Below, piece by piece: positions 19,690-29,882 of a DNA stretch of 64,000 nucleotides. Below the pieces are notes generated by a model. The model did no database searches. It saw only the letters and a program-made list of their open reading frames with translations, and was not told the origin of the DNA. Every line of letters starts with the position of its first letter. Within the stretch, counting starts at the first letter, position 1. The stretch spans positions 2,480,001 to 2,544,000 of the forward strand of contig JAECYW010000008.1 of assembly GCA_023014335.1 (NCBI GenBank), read 5' to 3'. A program made the position numbers and the translations under genes. Source of the stretch: Galerina marginata (lineage: Eukaryota > Basidiomycota > Agaricomycetes > Agaricales > Galerinaceae).

Positions 19690-20880
19690 TCTACCTATAA
19701 GCTACTTGAACGCTATTAGAGTATGTCTGCGCTTGCAACTCTCGCTAATTTTATTTCACGGTCATACGGACTATTGCGAACCTGACTTCCTCTGTCGTCA
19801 ACTTGTCAAAAAATCTGCGAAAACGAACCGCTTTTCATAAGCCTTCGACGATCTTCCTGGACCTGTTTCTCTACAGATTCGCCAAGAAATGTAGCCATTC
19901 TGAGTTGATTCTGAGTCGCCTATTTCTGGTCCAAAACCTCTAGACCACCGTGTTGTTGCGACCAGTCGTGTTCGACCATACAAAAAATCAAATCTGTTCC
20001 TCCGAGTCACCACCTCGTCCTCATCTTCTGCAAAGCTATACGTCCGGCAGACCTCTGAAACCAGACATCCCAGCCATCGCGTGTGCCCGTTCAACGCGTC
20101 CCCGCCTCGTACTCTTCCACTTCCTCGTGATTGGTGGCGATATCGTAATTCAGGAGCGTCAGACTATCACCATCATTAAATTGCCAAAACCAAAATGCTG
20201 GTGAGGTCTGCGCTCCTTGACGAGTGTAAACCAAGAAATCCGAGGATATATGGCTTGAGGCTTGAGCGCTGGTTGTGAAACTCTCGCCGATTTCATTACA
20301 CCGCATGAGGTGGACTTTGACTGCGAATTCACCTGACTTCTGAACCTTCGACTGTCCTCAGCTTATCTAAGGCTCTGGACGATTTTTTTGGTTTTTCTAC
20401 AATTTATGGGCGTCAATTCTCTGGGTTGGTCTCATTTAAACAGATCCGTCCAAAAATCTCTCGACCATCCCACTGTTTCGACCACGCTTGAACATCCCAA
20501 AAAAAAAACTCCTCCATAAGGGCCAAACGAACAGTCTCACTCACTCACATACATCTCGCTCTCAAGCGTCCCCAAGCCACATCCTTCCTCGTCTTCGCGA
20601 TTGATAGCTAGATCACGATCGAGTGTATCGGCAGTCATCTAGGCGAGGATATGGGAGACCGCTTGGATTGTGAGGCTTGAGCGATGGTTGTGACGCTCTC
20701 GCTAATTTTATTACACCACATAAAGCCGACCGCAAATTCACCTGACTGCCTCAACTCTCCCCACCTTGTCAAGAAATCAACGAAAACAAATGGCTCTCCA
20801 AGGCCATGAACGATCTTTTAGTTCCTTGGCTATTAGCCCATCGCTATGTTTAGGCACCTGGAAGTCACTCCCTAGCGCAA
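19690..20880. repeat. degenerate tandem array, three units of roughly 0.2-0.55 kb
   Basis: Units begin near 19737, 20280 and 20694 with the block CTCTCGCTAATTTTATT and continue with GCGAATTCACCTGACT and CAGCTTGTCAAG-like blocks; the first two also share GCGTCCCC..CC and TTCCTCGT blocks further on. A unit-junction block (GGCTTGAGCG.TGGTTGTGA) precedes the second and third units. No coding frame persists. Related copies lie at 32.5-32.95 kb. Confidence 0.75.
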
Positions 20881-21656
20881 TGCCGGAAGCCGGTTGACGC
20901 AGTCGCTCGCTATCTCGTCGATTTTATCCGCTAGTTCTGGCACACTTGGAAGTCGCCCACGGTTTAGGCGCCCGCAGGCGTTCGTTATCGCACCATATTT
21001 AACATTTCTGAGTCGTCATCGTGTTCATTTCGTCGCCCCATCACGGTTGTACCAAACCGCATCGCACCCAAAAGCTATCAGACAATCTCAACGCCCGTAT
21101 TTCATTCATCGCACCCGCGCGCAGTTGCATTCAGCTCAGAAGCCTCCCGTTTGCGGCATTTAACTCGCCACTATCTGAATTTAGGAACAATTTCAGTTTA
21201 ACCGAGTACACTTTTGTATGTAATTTTTTATGCAATGTTTCTGTTTTATTTCGCATATTTTGTTCAATTCATCCCTACTGTGCTCGAGGGAGTATGTTGG
21301 AATTTACTCGCTGGTCGTGATGAGACAGCGCCGCCGCAATAATTACCATAATTTCCGTAGTCCAGCTACTCGTAGCTCTAGGTACTCAGTATTATAAATA
21401 CGAGATAGCTACACTATGTACCTCACTCGTTTGTAACCCCTCACAGTTTATTTCAATTTTCCGCACTCTTCTTCGGAGTGTTCCCATCTCTCAATATGTC
21501 TAGTAAACGTTTAAACACTGATACATTTAGGACAGTATTCTCAACAAGTTACGATACCTACTACATTCCTCGCAGTGCGCAACCCAGAAGGAGTTCTAAA
21601 CAATTGTGCTATATATGTATTCAATTTACAAAATGGGTATTGCAAAGGCCCAACGC
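20881..21656. other. no gene recognised
   Basis: Low-complexity and AT-rich sequence with short frames. It includes the 3' flank of the NACHT gene. Nothing else is supported. Confidence 0.45.
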
Positions 21657-24162
21657 CTACTCGTCATCTGAATCGTAATAATATGATACTTGTTCTTGCT
21701 TGTTTCCCCCGACAGTTATTCGGAATCTGATAGGTACTGAACCACAAACTCTGTCCAGGTATCTGCCAAATACTTGGACCAATCTTTTACACATCTTCAT
21801 AGTATCAGGGAAATACCACTGAAAGAAACAGTGCGTAAATTTGATCTCGGGATTATTTATCAATGTTATGAGATCCTCAAAGGGACCTGCCTGCGGAATT
21901 GTGTCGTGGAGCGCCGAAAAGATGTTGGGCACCTCATTTATTCTATTCATAGTTGTTTTTAGTGTGTGCAACTTTATTTCAACTGTCAAAGAACCTACTC
22001 CAGAATTGCAAAGAGTTGAGGCTTACTGAGAATTTCGAGGAGTATCAAGGAGAGGATAGCCATTTTTTCACCATCAACCAGATATTTTCCAGCACGAAGG
22101 GGATCTCCAAGGAACCCCAGCACCAAGTTTCGATACTCACCTGAGTCAATGCCAGTGCCAGGCATGTCGAAAATTGTTGTGGTGTGTAAATTGATGCCTG
22201 TGTGAGAGACCTGTTGTCCTAACAGTACCTTTTTTTCAAGTCCAAACTTTGTTTCAAGGACCCTGCACAGAATATCGATCCGCAAATTTGTGTGGGTAGA
22301 AGCGACAATGGCAGCCATCACAGCATCGAGCTCAATTTGAACCAAGTGTCTACGGAGGACTTCATCCCATACTCCACGATGGTGGAGATAGAGTTCTTCT
22401 GCGTTAGAAAACCTCTGATAATAGAGTTAACCTTTTCTTTGTTCGGATAATTTGAAAAAAATAAAACGCACACATGTTTTCAAAATTAGAAAAAGATTAT
22501 TCACATCTTTTTGGAACTTGGGCCCGTGCATGCCAATTTTGAGCGGTGTGCTGCCCAGGCCAGAATATAGGAGCTCGAGAAAAGGTGCTCGAAGGAGCAG
22601 TTCCCGTAGCTCATTTGTGGGATTGGCATGGACTAGCATGCTCCTTAACTGGGCAATGACCACTAAGGCAGGCCAAGGAGCAACATCTGACGGGATGGTA
22701 TGTAAAACAGAATTTCAATTTCACGAATGAATACTTACTGTATTGCTCAACATGATGTAAACCGATACAGGCAAGCTCTGTAAACATTGTTGTGGGGTTG
22801 ATGTAGTATTCTTTTGACCTGTCTGAATCCAAAAGGAAGTCCTGAAATGAAGCGTGCAAAAATCGAATGCGACCTGAACCCCATTCCCAGTCAATTACGA
22901 CCAGGGAGGAGATGTCAACCAGAAGACGAGCAACATCTCCCTCATCAAGAGACAGGAATTTCTCAACATACGCGGGACTGCCCCCATGATAAAGATGAAT
23001 TCTTGTCCCTAACAATCGCAGAGTTGAACTTTTATCCTCCACGCGGGAAAGAACATCTCGGTACAAGGCATCAAGTTCTGCAAACGGTGCATTGTTTCTG
23101 GTAGGCCGTAGACCCAAGATTATTTCCAAGCTACTCATTGGCGTATATCGACTAGAAGATATATATCGGATCACAGTGGCAGCATAAATAAACTGCCCAG
23201 ATGATTTGTCGACAAGTAATGAAATATCATTGGCTTCTGGCCACGTCGGAGGGATGAGTTTCTTTTGGAGATGTGTTTTCTTCATTTCGGAAAAAGAACC
23301 GTCTAAATATTTCCTGATGTCGGCTTCAGGTTGGTAAGTGTCATCCAGTGCAATTCGGGTTGCAACTCCCTCGAAAGCTGAAGTGGAAAATGTAAAACAG
23401 ATTTCTTGCTCTGCTCGACTAGAAAACATGACCGTTAAAGGAATGAAGTTCTTGCAAGAAGAAAGATCAGCAGTGGCTTCGAGGATGTGACGTTGGATAT
23501 TTGGGTCAGCGCATTCGTCCAAACCATCGATTATGATGACGTAGGGAATCGACCTCGATGATATACCTGGTTTGTGGATATGCATCAGAGGATCAACAAT
23601 CAGGGCTTTGAACTGGGCTTGAAAGGATTGCTGGAATATTGCTGGGTCATTTTCAACAACACTGTCTATGAGACCCCTGGCTTCGGGTACGTTTACCGCG
23701 ACCTGATAAGCTAAACTTGCTGCCAGGGGCCACACGTTATTTCGTTTAGGGTCCGACCTAGAAAAAAAGAAACTAGCCAAAAGGGTGCCATTCGCGCGGC
23801 ATAGTTCTGCGATCGTCTGTGCGATCGCCGATTTTCCTGCACCTGCGGGTCCGTACAACCACATAACGTATCGTTCCCATCCGATTTTTCCAACGATCCA
23901 ATCCATTATCTCGGCGAGGATAGCAGTGCGAGTATTTGGGTAGCACTTTGGAGGATTAAAGCGTTCTCCGGAGTTATGAAAAGCACTTGGCGATGCGGCA
24001 TCGAGAAGAAGTTCTATGCCTACCGGCACGCATTGGATTAGTAAGGGTCGTGAGCGTCGTTGTAAAACGTTCGGGAAAGTACCTACCAGTGCGTTTAGAA
24101 GGGCCGTGGTACTGGGTAAATACACCTCCATTAATTTGAAGGTTGTGGCTCCGGGAGAACAT
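21657..24162 (-). CDS. NACHT-domain STAND NTPase, 761 aa, five exons
   Basis: Exons are 24162-24087, 24019-22739, 22686-22472, 22414-22027 and 21982-21657, total 2286 nt in frame. The start MFSRSHNLQINGGVFTQ is the standard N-terminus of agaricomycete NACHT proteins; the later methionine at 24131 belongs to another frame. Residues 82-89 are the Walker A motif (GPAGAGKS) and about 185-195 the Walker B motif (YVIIIDGLDEC). A helical region follows, with RFLHASFQDFLLDSDRS near residue 430. Such proteins are intracellular signalling NTPases, often tied to non-self recognition or cell death. Residues about 453-761 form an extension in place of WD40, TPR or ankyrin repeats; I recognise no domain in it, and it ends in an acidic YYYDSDDE tail. 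It is the intact paralogue of the 8-10 kb pseudogene. Confidence 0.88.
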
Positions 24163-24247
24163 TAGATGGGGCTTGCAGAGCGAGAGGTGCGACCTCGATG
24201 TAGTGGGAAGGATGTTCAAGTGAAAGGCGGGTAATGAACCAATATAA

Positions 24248-24525
24248 TTCCTCTAGCGCCTAGCTTCGTTGTGCTTAGCTGCGCAGTGCGATCCAGCCGT
24301 TGAGGATGATGTAGGTTTGGGAATAGCTTGCTGGGGGTATTTGAATATCCAAGAAGACAGATTGATAGAGGTGTACAGTCCGAGGAAACTGTACAAGAGA
24401 GACCCTGATAGAAAAGAGAAACGAACAGGAATGTCGTTAATTCATGAAGAAGGGTAGCCAAAGTGAGCCACGAATACGGTTGAATGTGGGTGGGAAGAGG
24501 ATCAATCTGATCTGATAAGATAACC
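24248..24525. repeat. promoter-side repeat, copy B
   Basis: Second copy of the repeat at 19378-19625, placed immediately upstream of the NACHT transcription unit. The NACHT-specific upstream homology ends at about 24247, exactly where this repeat begins, marking a recombination junction. Confidence 0.85.
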
Positions 24526-25043
24526 ACGACCACGAATCGTTCACCTCCGTGTCCTCGTCTTCGACTCTTCTGCGAGTCCTCCAGCCGAACCCCGACATTT
24601 CAGCCATCTGCAGCCTCGAGGAGTAATCGGTCTGAAGTAGCCTGGAATCATTCGGCGACCAGCCTTTTCCTCAACCACGACTTAAATTAACTACCGACTG
24701 TTCTTACTGATATGGCACCCTCCAAGTACTAGAGGATTTAAGAGCCAACACTATCGTATCCAAATCGTATCGGTCAAAACACACACTGGGACTCTTTCTG
24801 CGGTAGGCATTAGGAGTCCCCTTTTGTGGCATGGCGAAGAGCGACCGTGATGATCGATGACTCATGAGCGGCCCGTCGTCCCAGCCAAACAATTTGCCTT
24901 CTGGTCCCGTTGTTTGTGTGGCAAATCGAAGCGAACCGCTGCGAACGAACAGCGTATCATGATTTACTTCTTTGCCACTGACTTGAAGCTCAAATCCTCA
25001 TGACACCTGGTGCCTCTACACAGTTTCTGTAGGGCGATTCGAA
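24526..25043. other. upstream region of RAD30
   Basis: No gene or clear element is seen. The left part (24540-24640) has weak resemblance to the tandem array at 19.7-20.9 kb. The right part should contain the polymerase eta promoter; no TATA box is obvious. Confidence 0.4.
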
Positions 25044-27568
25044 ATGACGACGAACTCTCCAAGATCAGACGACTTCAATGATCTCAACCCAGTGATAACT
25101 TATCGGCATATCCTCTCGAACAACCTTGGAGTTCGAGATCCACTGCGTGTAATCGCGCTTTGCGACAGCGACGCCTTCTATGCCACCTGTGAAATGAATC
25201 GGCTCGGAGTTGACAAGGACGTTCCATTGGTCGTCATGCAGTGGGACATGTTACTAGCTGTGAATTATCCTGCGAGAAAGTATGGCATATCACGATTGGA
25301 CCAGAAGAAAGACGCACTGAAGAAGTGTCCGCATTTGAAGATCGTACATGTGCCGACGTACAAGGAGGGGGAGGAAGAGCCTGGCTACTGGGATGATGTC
25401 GGTAGGAATACACATAAAGTGAGCGTTCTTCGAAGCAGCTGTAAGTATGACTCCGATCCTCAGTATGGTCGCTAGATCTCTTTGGACTATTATCGCAGGG
25501 AAAGCATGAAAATTGCAGCCATGTTCAAAGAAGAACTCCGAGGTTGCGAATTTGGTATGTTCTTGTCCAATTCTGACAGTGACCATTTCGTTAATTCGTT
25601 TGCGACAAGAAAAGGCATCTATAGACGAAGCATTCTTTGATTTCACAAAGCCCGTTCGCGAAATTATGCTACAAAGATATCCGTATCTTGCACAAATTCC
25701 CGCTTCCGCGCCCGCAGGTGCTGATACCCCATTACCACCGCCTATGCCTATTTCGTGGAATGGCCTTGGAAATCTAATACCCGACGATCCACTGCAGCCG
25801 CCTGAGGATCAGCTTCAAGAAGGCCAACCCAACCTAAATGGAAGTGCACCTCAGAGCCCCCAGCTTGTATCACCGGGAGGGAAGAACGGTCTCAAGGATA
25901 TAGAAACACCAATTACATGGCACGACGTCGCTCTATCTATAGCGGCAGAACTGATGGGTAAAGCGAGAGAGGTAGTCAGGGTTAAGCTTGGTTACACAAC
26001 ATCTGCTGTAAGTCCTTTCAATCGTCGCTCCGGTAATTTAAGAATTGAATAGAGCCTTCAGGGTATCGCTAGAAATAAGTTTCTTGCAAAGGTGGGTATC
26101 TTCTGTATTTTCATTTTGTCCGGTCGTTAAAGTTTCGAATTCAGCTCACAGCATCGTACAAGAAGCTTGATACTCAAGTATGTACTCTAGCTAGCATGTT
26201 CGCCTACTCTCGAAGTTGATCGTTACACAGAGCATTCTCAGAAATGCAGCAATACCAGACTATCTGCGGCCTATGCAATTCCAAAAGGTGCCACAAACAT
26301 TTTCGACTCTAACAGAGGCTGATGCCCAATACCTCAATCCGCTTTAAGATCCGGTTTCTCGGTGGCAAGCTCGGCGACGCTATTGCAAAGGAATATGATG
26401 TTTCCACCATCGGAGCCCTATTGTGAGCGCAGTTCTCGCTACTCCCACCGATCCTCAACCTCGTTTCATTACAGAAATATAAGTCTTGGTGCGATTTCCT
26501 TTCTTTTCGAATTCATTAAAAGCTGACCAGATACTAGAGGAACTACAGTACAAATTCGGAGACAATTCTGTGTGGATTTACGATGCTTTGAGGTAAGGGC
26601 GTCAAAGACAGTCACAATAGAGTCCATTCTTATACATGAAATTCATAGGGGAATTGACAGAAGTGAAGGTATGTTCGCCACCCACTTTCCAAGTGTTCGG
26701 TGGATAATAGTCTACTCCAGTAAAAGACAAAGGCTCTACTCTTATGAAGGATATGGTCTCTTTCAAAACCTTAACACGGCCAATTACCAAACCTTCGGAA
26801 GGGAAGCGATGGATCCGAATCCTTGCAGCTGAACTTCACTTGCGGCTGAATGACGCCCGAGAGATTTCCCCGAACGTTCGGCCCAAGACTATCGCGCTTC
26901 ATGCTCGGGGAGGTGAGAGGCGCCAACATGGTATGCGTACTTTCGGATCAAATATTTTTCATTATACAGGGAACGAAGGCAAACGATCGAAGCAGTGTCC
27001 CTTCCCCACCGCCAAAGAAGTGACTATCGAGATGATCGCTTCTGCTGGGGACAAGCTATGGAAAGAATTGGTTGGAAATTCCACGATATTGAGCGTCTCT
27101 GGCATACGCTTAGCGTTCACGGGAATTGACGTCTCAGAGGCCGGTCAACGGACCATAGAAGGGTTTTTGAATCCACCTTCAAGTTCCATTTCAATGGGGC
27201 TGCAGACCGCCTCTGTCTTTCCCGATAATAAGGAATCAGCTCCACAGGAGGGATCTAAGGCTATTCGAACAAACCATGCCCAAGCCCTGCACGATAACCC
27301 ACCTCATCTGGAACCGTTATCGTATTCTTGTTTTAGGTGTGGGAAGGCGTTTGAGCTTTCGACCGTATCAGACGATGCTCAAGAGGTTCAAGATCAGCTC
27401 GCCAGGGCCAAACAGGAGCACAGCGATTTTCATTTCGCCCAGGACCTTGCTAAGCAAGCCAATCCTCGTCCCGTGATCACTTCGTCCAATAATCCAACGA
27501 CGAGGACGAACAAACGGCCCAGGGCCTCGCCAGAGCCAAAGGGTATCGAAAGGTTCTTTGGCAAGTAG
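25044..27568 (+). CDS. RAD30: DNA polymerase eta (Y-family translesion polymerase), 641 aa
   Basis: Twelve exons: 25044-25418, 25476-25554, 25610-26007, 26062-26091, 26145-26177, 26231-26287, 26349-26422, 26475-26488, 26538-26592, 26649-26668, 26721-26912 and 26970-27568; the joined frame is open. Catalytic motif I is CDSDAFYATCE (Asp41, Asp43) and the palm carboxylates are in SIDEAFFDF (Asp157, Glu158). GIARNKFLAKLTASYKK and RFLGGKLGDAIAKEYDVST are signature blocks; the little-finger domain follows. Near the end is a UBZ3-type ubiquitin-binding zinc finger (C563-x2-C566 and H593-x3-H597), then a C-terminal PIP-like box (KGIERFFGK) for PCNA. The enzyme acts in the nucleus to bypass UV lesions. 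Exons of 14 and 20 nt are unusually small but each is needed for the conserved sequence. Confidence 0.95.
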
Positions 27569-28020
27569 TGTCAACGATCTCACCTATCTCATATGCTCTG
27601 CATAAGCCATCCTCTGTCAGAGGTATCGCCCTTGCAGTGTTCGGAATTCATCGCCTTTCACCTTATCATGGCCCTCCGACCAGCGCAGCGTCTATTTGGC
27701 AGAACTTTGCTGTTCTTTGGTCCTTATTCCGCTTGTCGGCACGAGTTTAGAGTTGAGGCCATGTTAGGAGGAAGGAAGTTACACTGGCAGTGCTGAAATG
27801 AGTGCGAAGCAACGGGGAATCATCGTCTGTGATGGTAGAAAGGTTGTATTCCTTTTCCGCTCGGTTTACCATTATCCTATAAGTATGAATTGAATTATAA
27901 AGTAGTGAGTAAATACTCAGCGCTCATCGATGAGGATGTACTTATGGCCCATGGGTTTCAACGAGCGGAGTGGCTGTGTAATTATCATCTTCAACTTGCG
28001 CACTGATAACGTCGAGGCCA
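27569..28020. other. duplicated intergenic segment with a membrane-gene remnant
   Basis: 27574-27690 recurs at 32274-32390 (shared block GTCAGAGGTATCGCCCTTGCAGTGTT, broken here for length: GTCAGAGGTATCGC, CCTTGCAGTGTT). 27701-27740 resembles the 3' end of the membrane protein gene at 33.1 kb (TTATTCCGCTTGTCGGCACG versus TTATCCCGCTCGTAAGCACG). 27820-27905 matches the 5' flank of the other F-box copies. Confidence 0.65.
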
Positions 28021-29655
28021 ATGTCTACAGCAGGGGGTCGCCCTTCCCCTACCAAGCCCCCACACAACAATTTCTCTGGTAAACCCGACAGCCATATCCT
28101 CAAGTTATCTCGAGACATACTTTGGAATATTTTTTTGATCAACACGACAGCCCAAGCATCATCACAACCAGCTTTACTGACCCTCAAGGATGAATCGCAA
28201 GTCTGTTCCTCTTGGAGAGATATCATTGTCAACTCTCCGTCGCTGTGGGGGCGTGTCATCGACGTCTACTATCTGGGCCAGGACTTGTGGAGGGAAGAGG
28301 TCTTGCGCAGGACAGGCAGTAGCGCGTGGCTCTACGTGGATATCTGGAACGACAATTCAGAAGACATTGCCATACACATACTGGAGGAGAATTGGCACAG
28401 GGTGCGATCGCTCGACATTGAACAGTCGTACTCCGAGCCCAGAAGCATCTTCGACAGCGATTCTCGTCTGTGGCCTCTGCTTCAGCGACCGGCACCTGTC
28501 CTGGCGCGGTTTCGGACAACGAATCCGGAAATTGTCAAATCCACGATCCTCTCACCCCGCGATTTCCGATTATTCAACGACGACGCACCTATGCTCACGA
28601 TGCTTTCCGCGCCTGGTATTCACTTCAGCTTGCAAGCACCTTGGATATCGGGTCTTTGCCATCTCGCCCTGAGCTCTCCGGTCCCTTATCACGAACTACT
28701 CACTGCTCTTACTCATATGCCCCTCCTCCAAGTACTGGAGGATTCGAGGGTCAACGCGATCATAGATGGAGACCCCACCAAAGTGACTACACCCCGCCTC
28801 ACGCTACCCAGGCTCACAAAGATCAACATAGAAACAACCGCAAATTTAGGCCCTTATGTGGCCTTTCTAAATCACCTCACCCCAAAAGCTGGACGCTGTT
28901 TGGAACTTAACTTCACGGTTCTTGACCTCGACTGCTTGCCGAACCCAGAAGTGTTGGTCGCTGCAACCCAGGTCCTATCCACACAAGCAAAATATGCCAA
29001 CTTGGCAGAGGCCACAAAAGTCGATCTCGTTCTCAAGAACCAGCATTTTTCGTTTATCGCTTGGGCCAATGCGGAACCCGTTCTCCGTTTTACCCTGGAT
29101 CAGAGTCCCACTGGCCATAGCTTCCCAGCTGGCGCGCTCATGGGCCTCCTCTCCGCCTTGGGATTTTCCAAACCTTCCCTGGCATGCAACCTTTCTCTGG
29201 ACATATGTCTCAATGGTTACGACCTTTCAGCATCCCATCCGCAAATAATAGAATTCATGGTATCGCTTAATTTTCTCCAGGTGCTCACCGTGAGCCTCGG
29301 TACATTCTCTTTCCTCCACAAATTCTCGAATGAAGTCCCAGAGACAGTATTACCGCAGCTTCGATCGCTTTCCGCATATAATGGCTCGTGCATTCCTGTT
29401 GCATCGCATGAGGTCAGTAACGTTCACGCGTTCCTCGTCTCCAGGCTGCAGCGAGGGACCGCAATTCCGGCGCTCTCCCTCCTAATAGATCGGTTTTCGT
29501 CAGGAGATTTTCAGTGTCTAGAAAATATCCCGGGTCTGAAAGTAGAAATCCCTTTGTATGGAAATCGTGATGTGGTATACACATGTGGGAGTGGCACACC
29601 AGAGGTTTTACTTGTCGATCGCAATCGTAGACGAAAGGTGCTGGGGCCAAAGTGA
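28021..29655 (+). CDS. F-box/LRR-type protein, copy 1, 544 aa
   Basis: A single exon starts MSTAGGRPSPTKPP; this ATG is the one conserved among three paralogues. The F-box-like core is LKLSRDILWNIFLINT (about residues 23-40), followed by CSSWRDIIVNSPSLWGRVI, the usual second half. The remainder is a weak leucine-rich array (YHELLTALTHMPLLQVLEDSR, TLPRLTKINIETTANL, NFLQVLTVSLGTFSFLHKFSNE). Such proteins are SCF ubiquitin-ligase adaptors in which the LRR part binds targets. They form large, fast-evolving families in mushrooms. Its 5' flank is repeated upstream of the other two copies. The frame is intact. Confidence 0.85.
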   Translation: MSTAGGRPSPTKPPHNNFSGKPDSHILKLSRDILWNIFLINTTAQASSQPALLTLKDESQVCSSWRDIIVNSPSLWGRVIDVYYLGQDLWREEVLRRTGSSAWLYVDIWNDNSEDIAIHILEENWHRVRSLDIEQSYSEPRSIFDSDSRLWPLLQRPAPVLARFRTTNPEIVKSTILSPRDFRLFNDDAPMLTMLSAPGIHFSLQAPWISGLCHLALSSPVPYHELLTALTHMPLLQVLEDSRVNAIIDGDPTKVTTPRLTLPRLTKINIETTANLGPYVAFLNHLTPKAGRCLELNFTVLDLDCLPNPEVLVAATQVLSTQAKYANLAEATKVDLVLKNQHFSFIAWANAEPVLRFTLDQSPTGHSFPAGALMGLLSALGFSKPSLACNLSLDICLNGYDLSASHPQIIEFMVSLNFLQVLTVSLGTFSFLHKFSNEVPETVLPQLRSLSAYNGSCIPVASHEVSNVHAFLVSRLQRGTAIPALSLLIDRFSSGDFQCLENIPGLKVEIPLYGNRDVVYTCGSGTPEVLLVDRNRRRKVLGPK

Positions 29656-29882
29656 CACCATGGCTACAATCTACAACGTTTAAACACTAAAAATTCACAG
29701 AAACTTGACCTAGCCAGTATCTGCATAATATGTGTAATCGGATTCTACATAGTACTATAGAGTATACATATTTATCCTATAGGTATGAATTTGGATTATA
29801 AAAAGTAATGATTAAATGGATGGGTTTCAACAGGCGGAGTGGCTGTGTAATTTTCTCTTCCATCTTCGACGACGTCGAGGCC

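Noticed and set aside
22611..24131. Unspliced NACHT start at the methionine at 24131
   Set aside because: The family N-terminus (MFSRS...QINGG) is at 24162 in another frame and joins through a 67-nt GT-AG intron.
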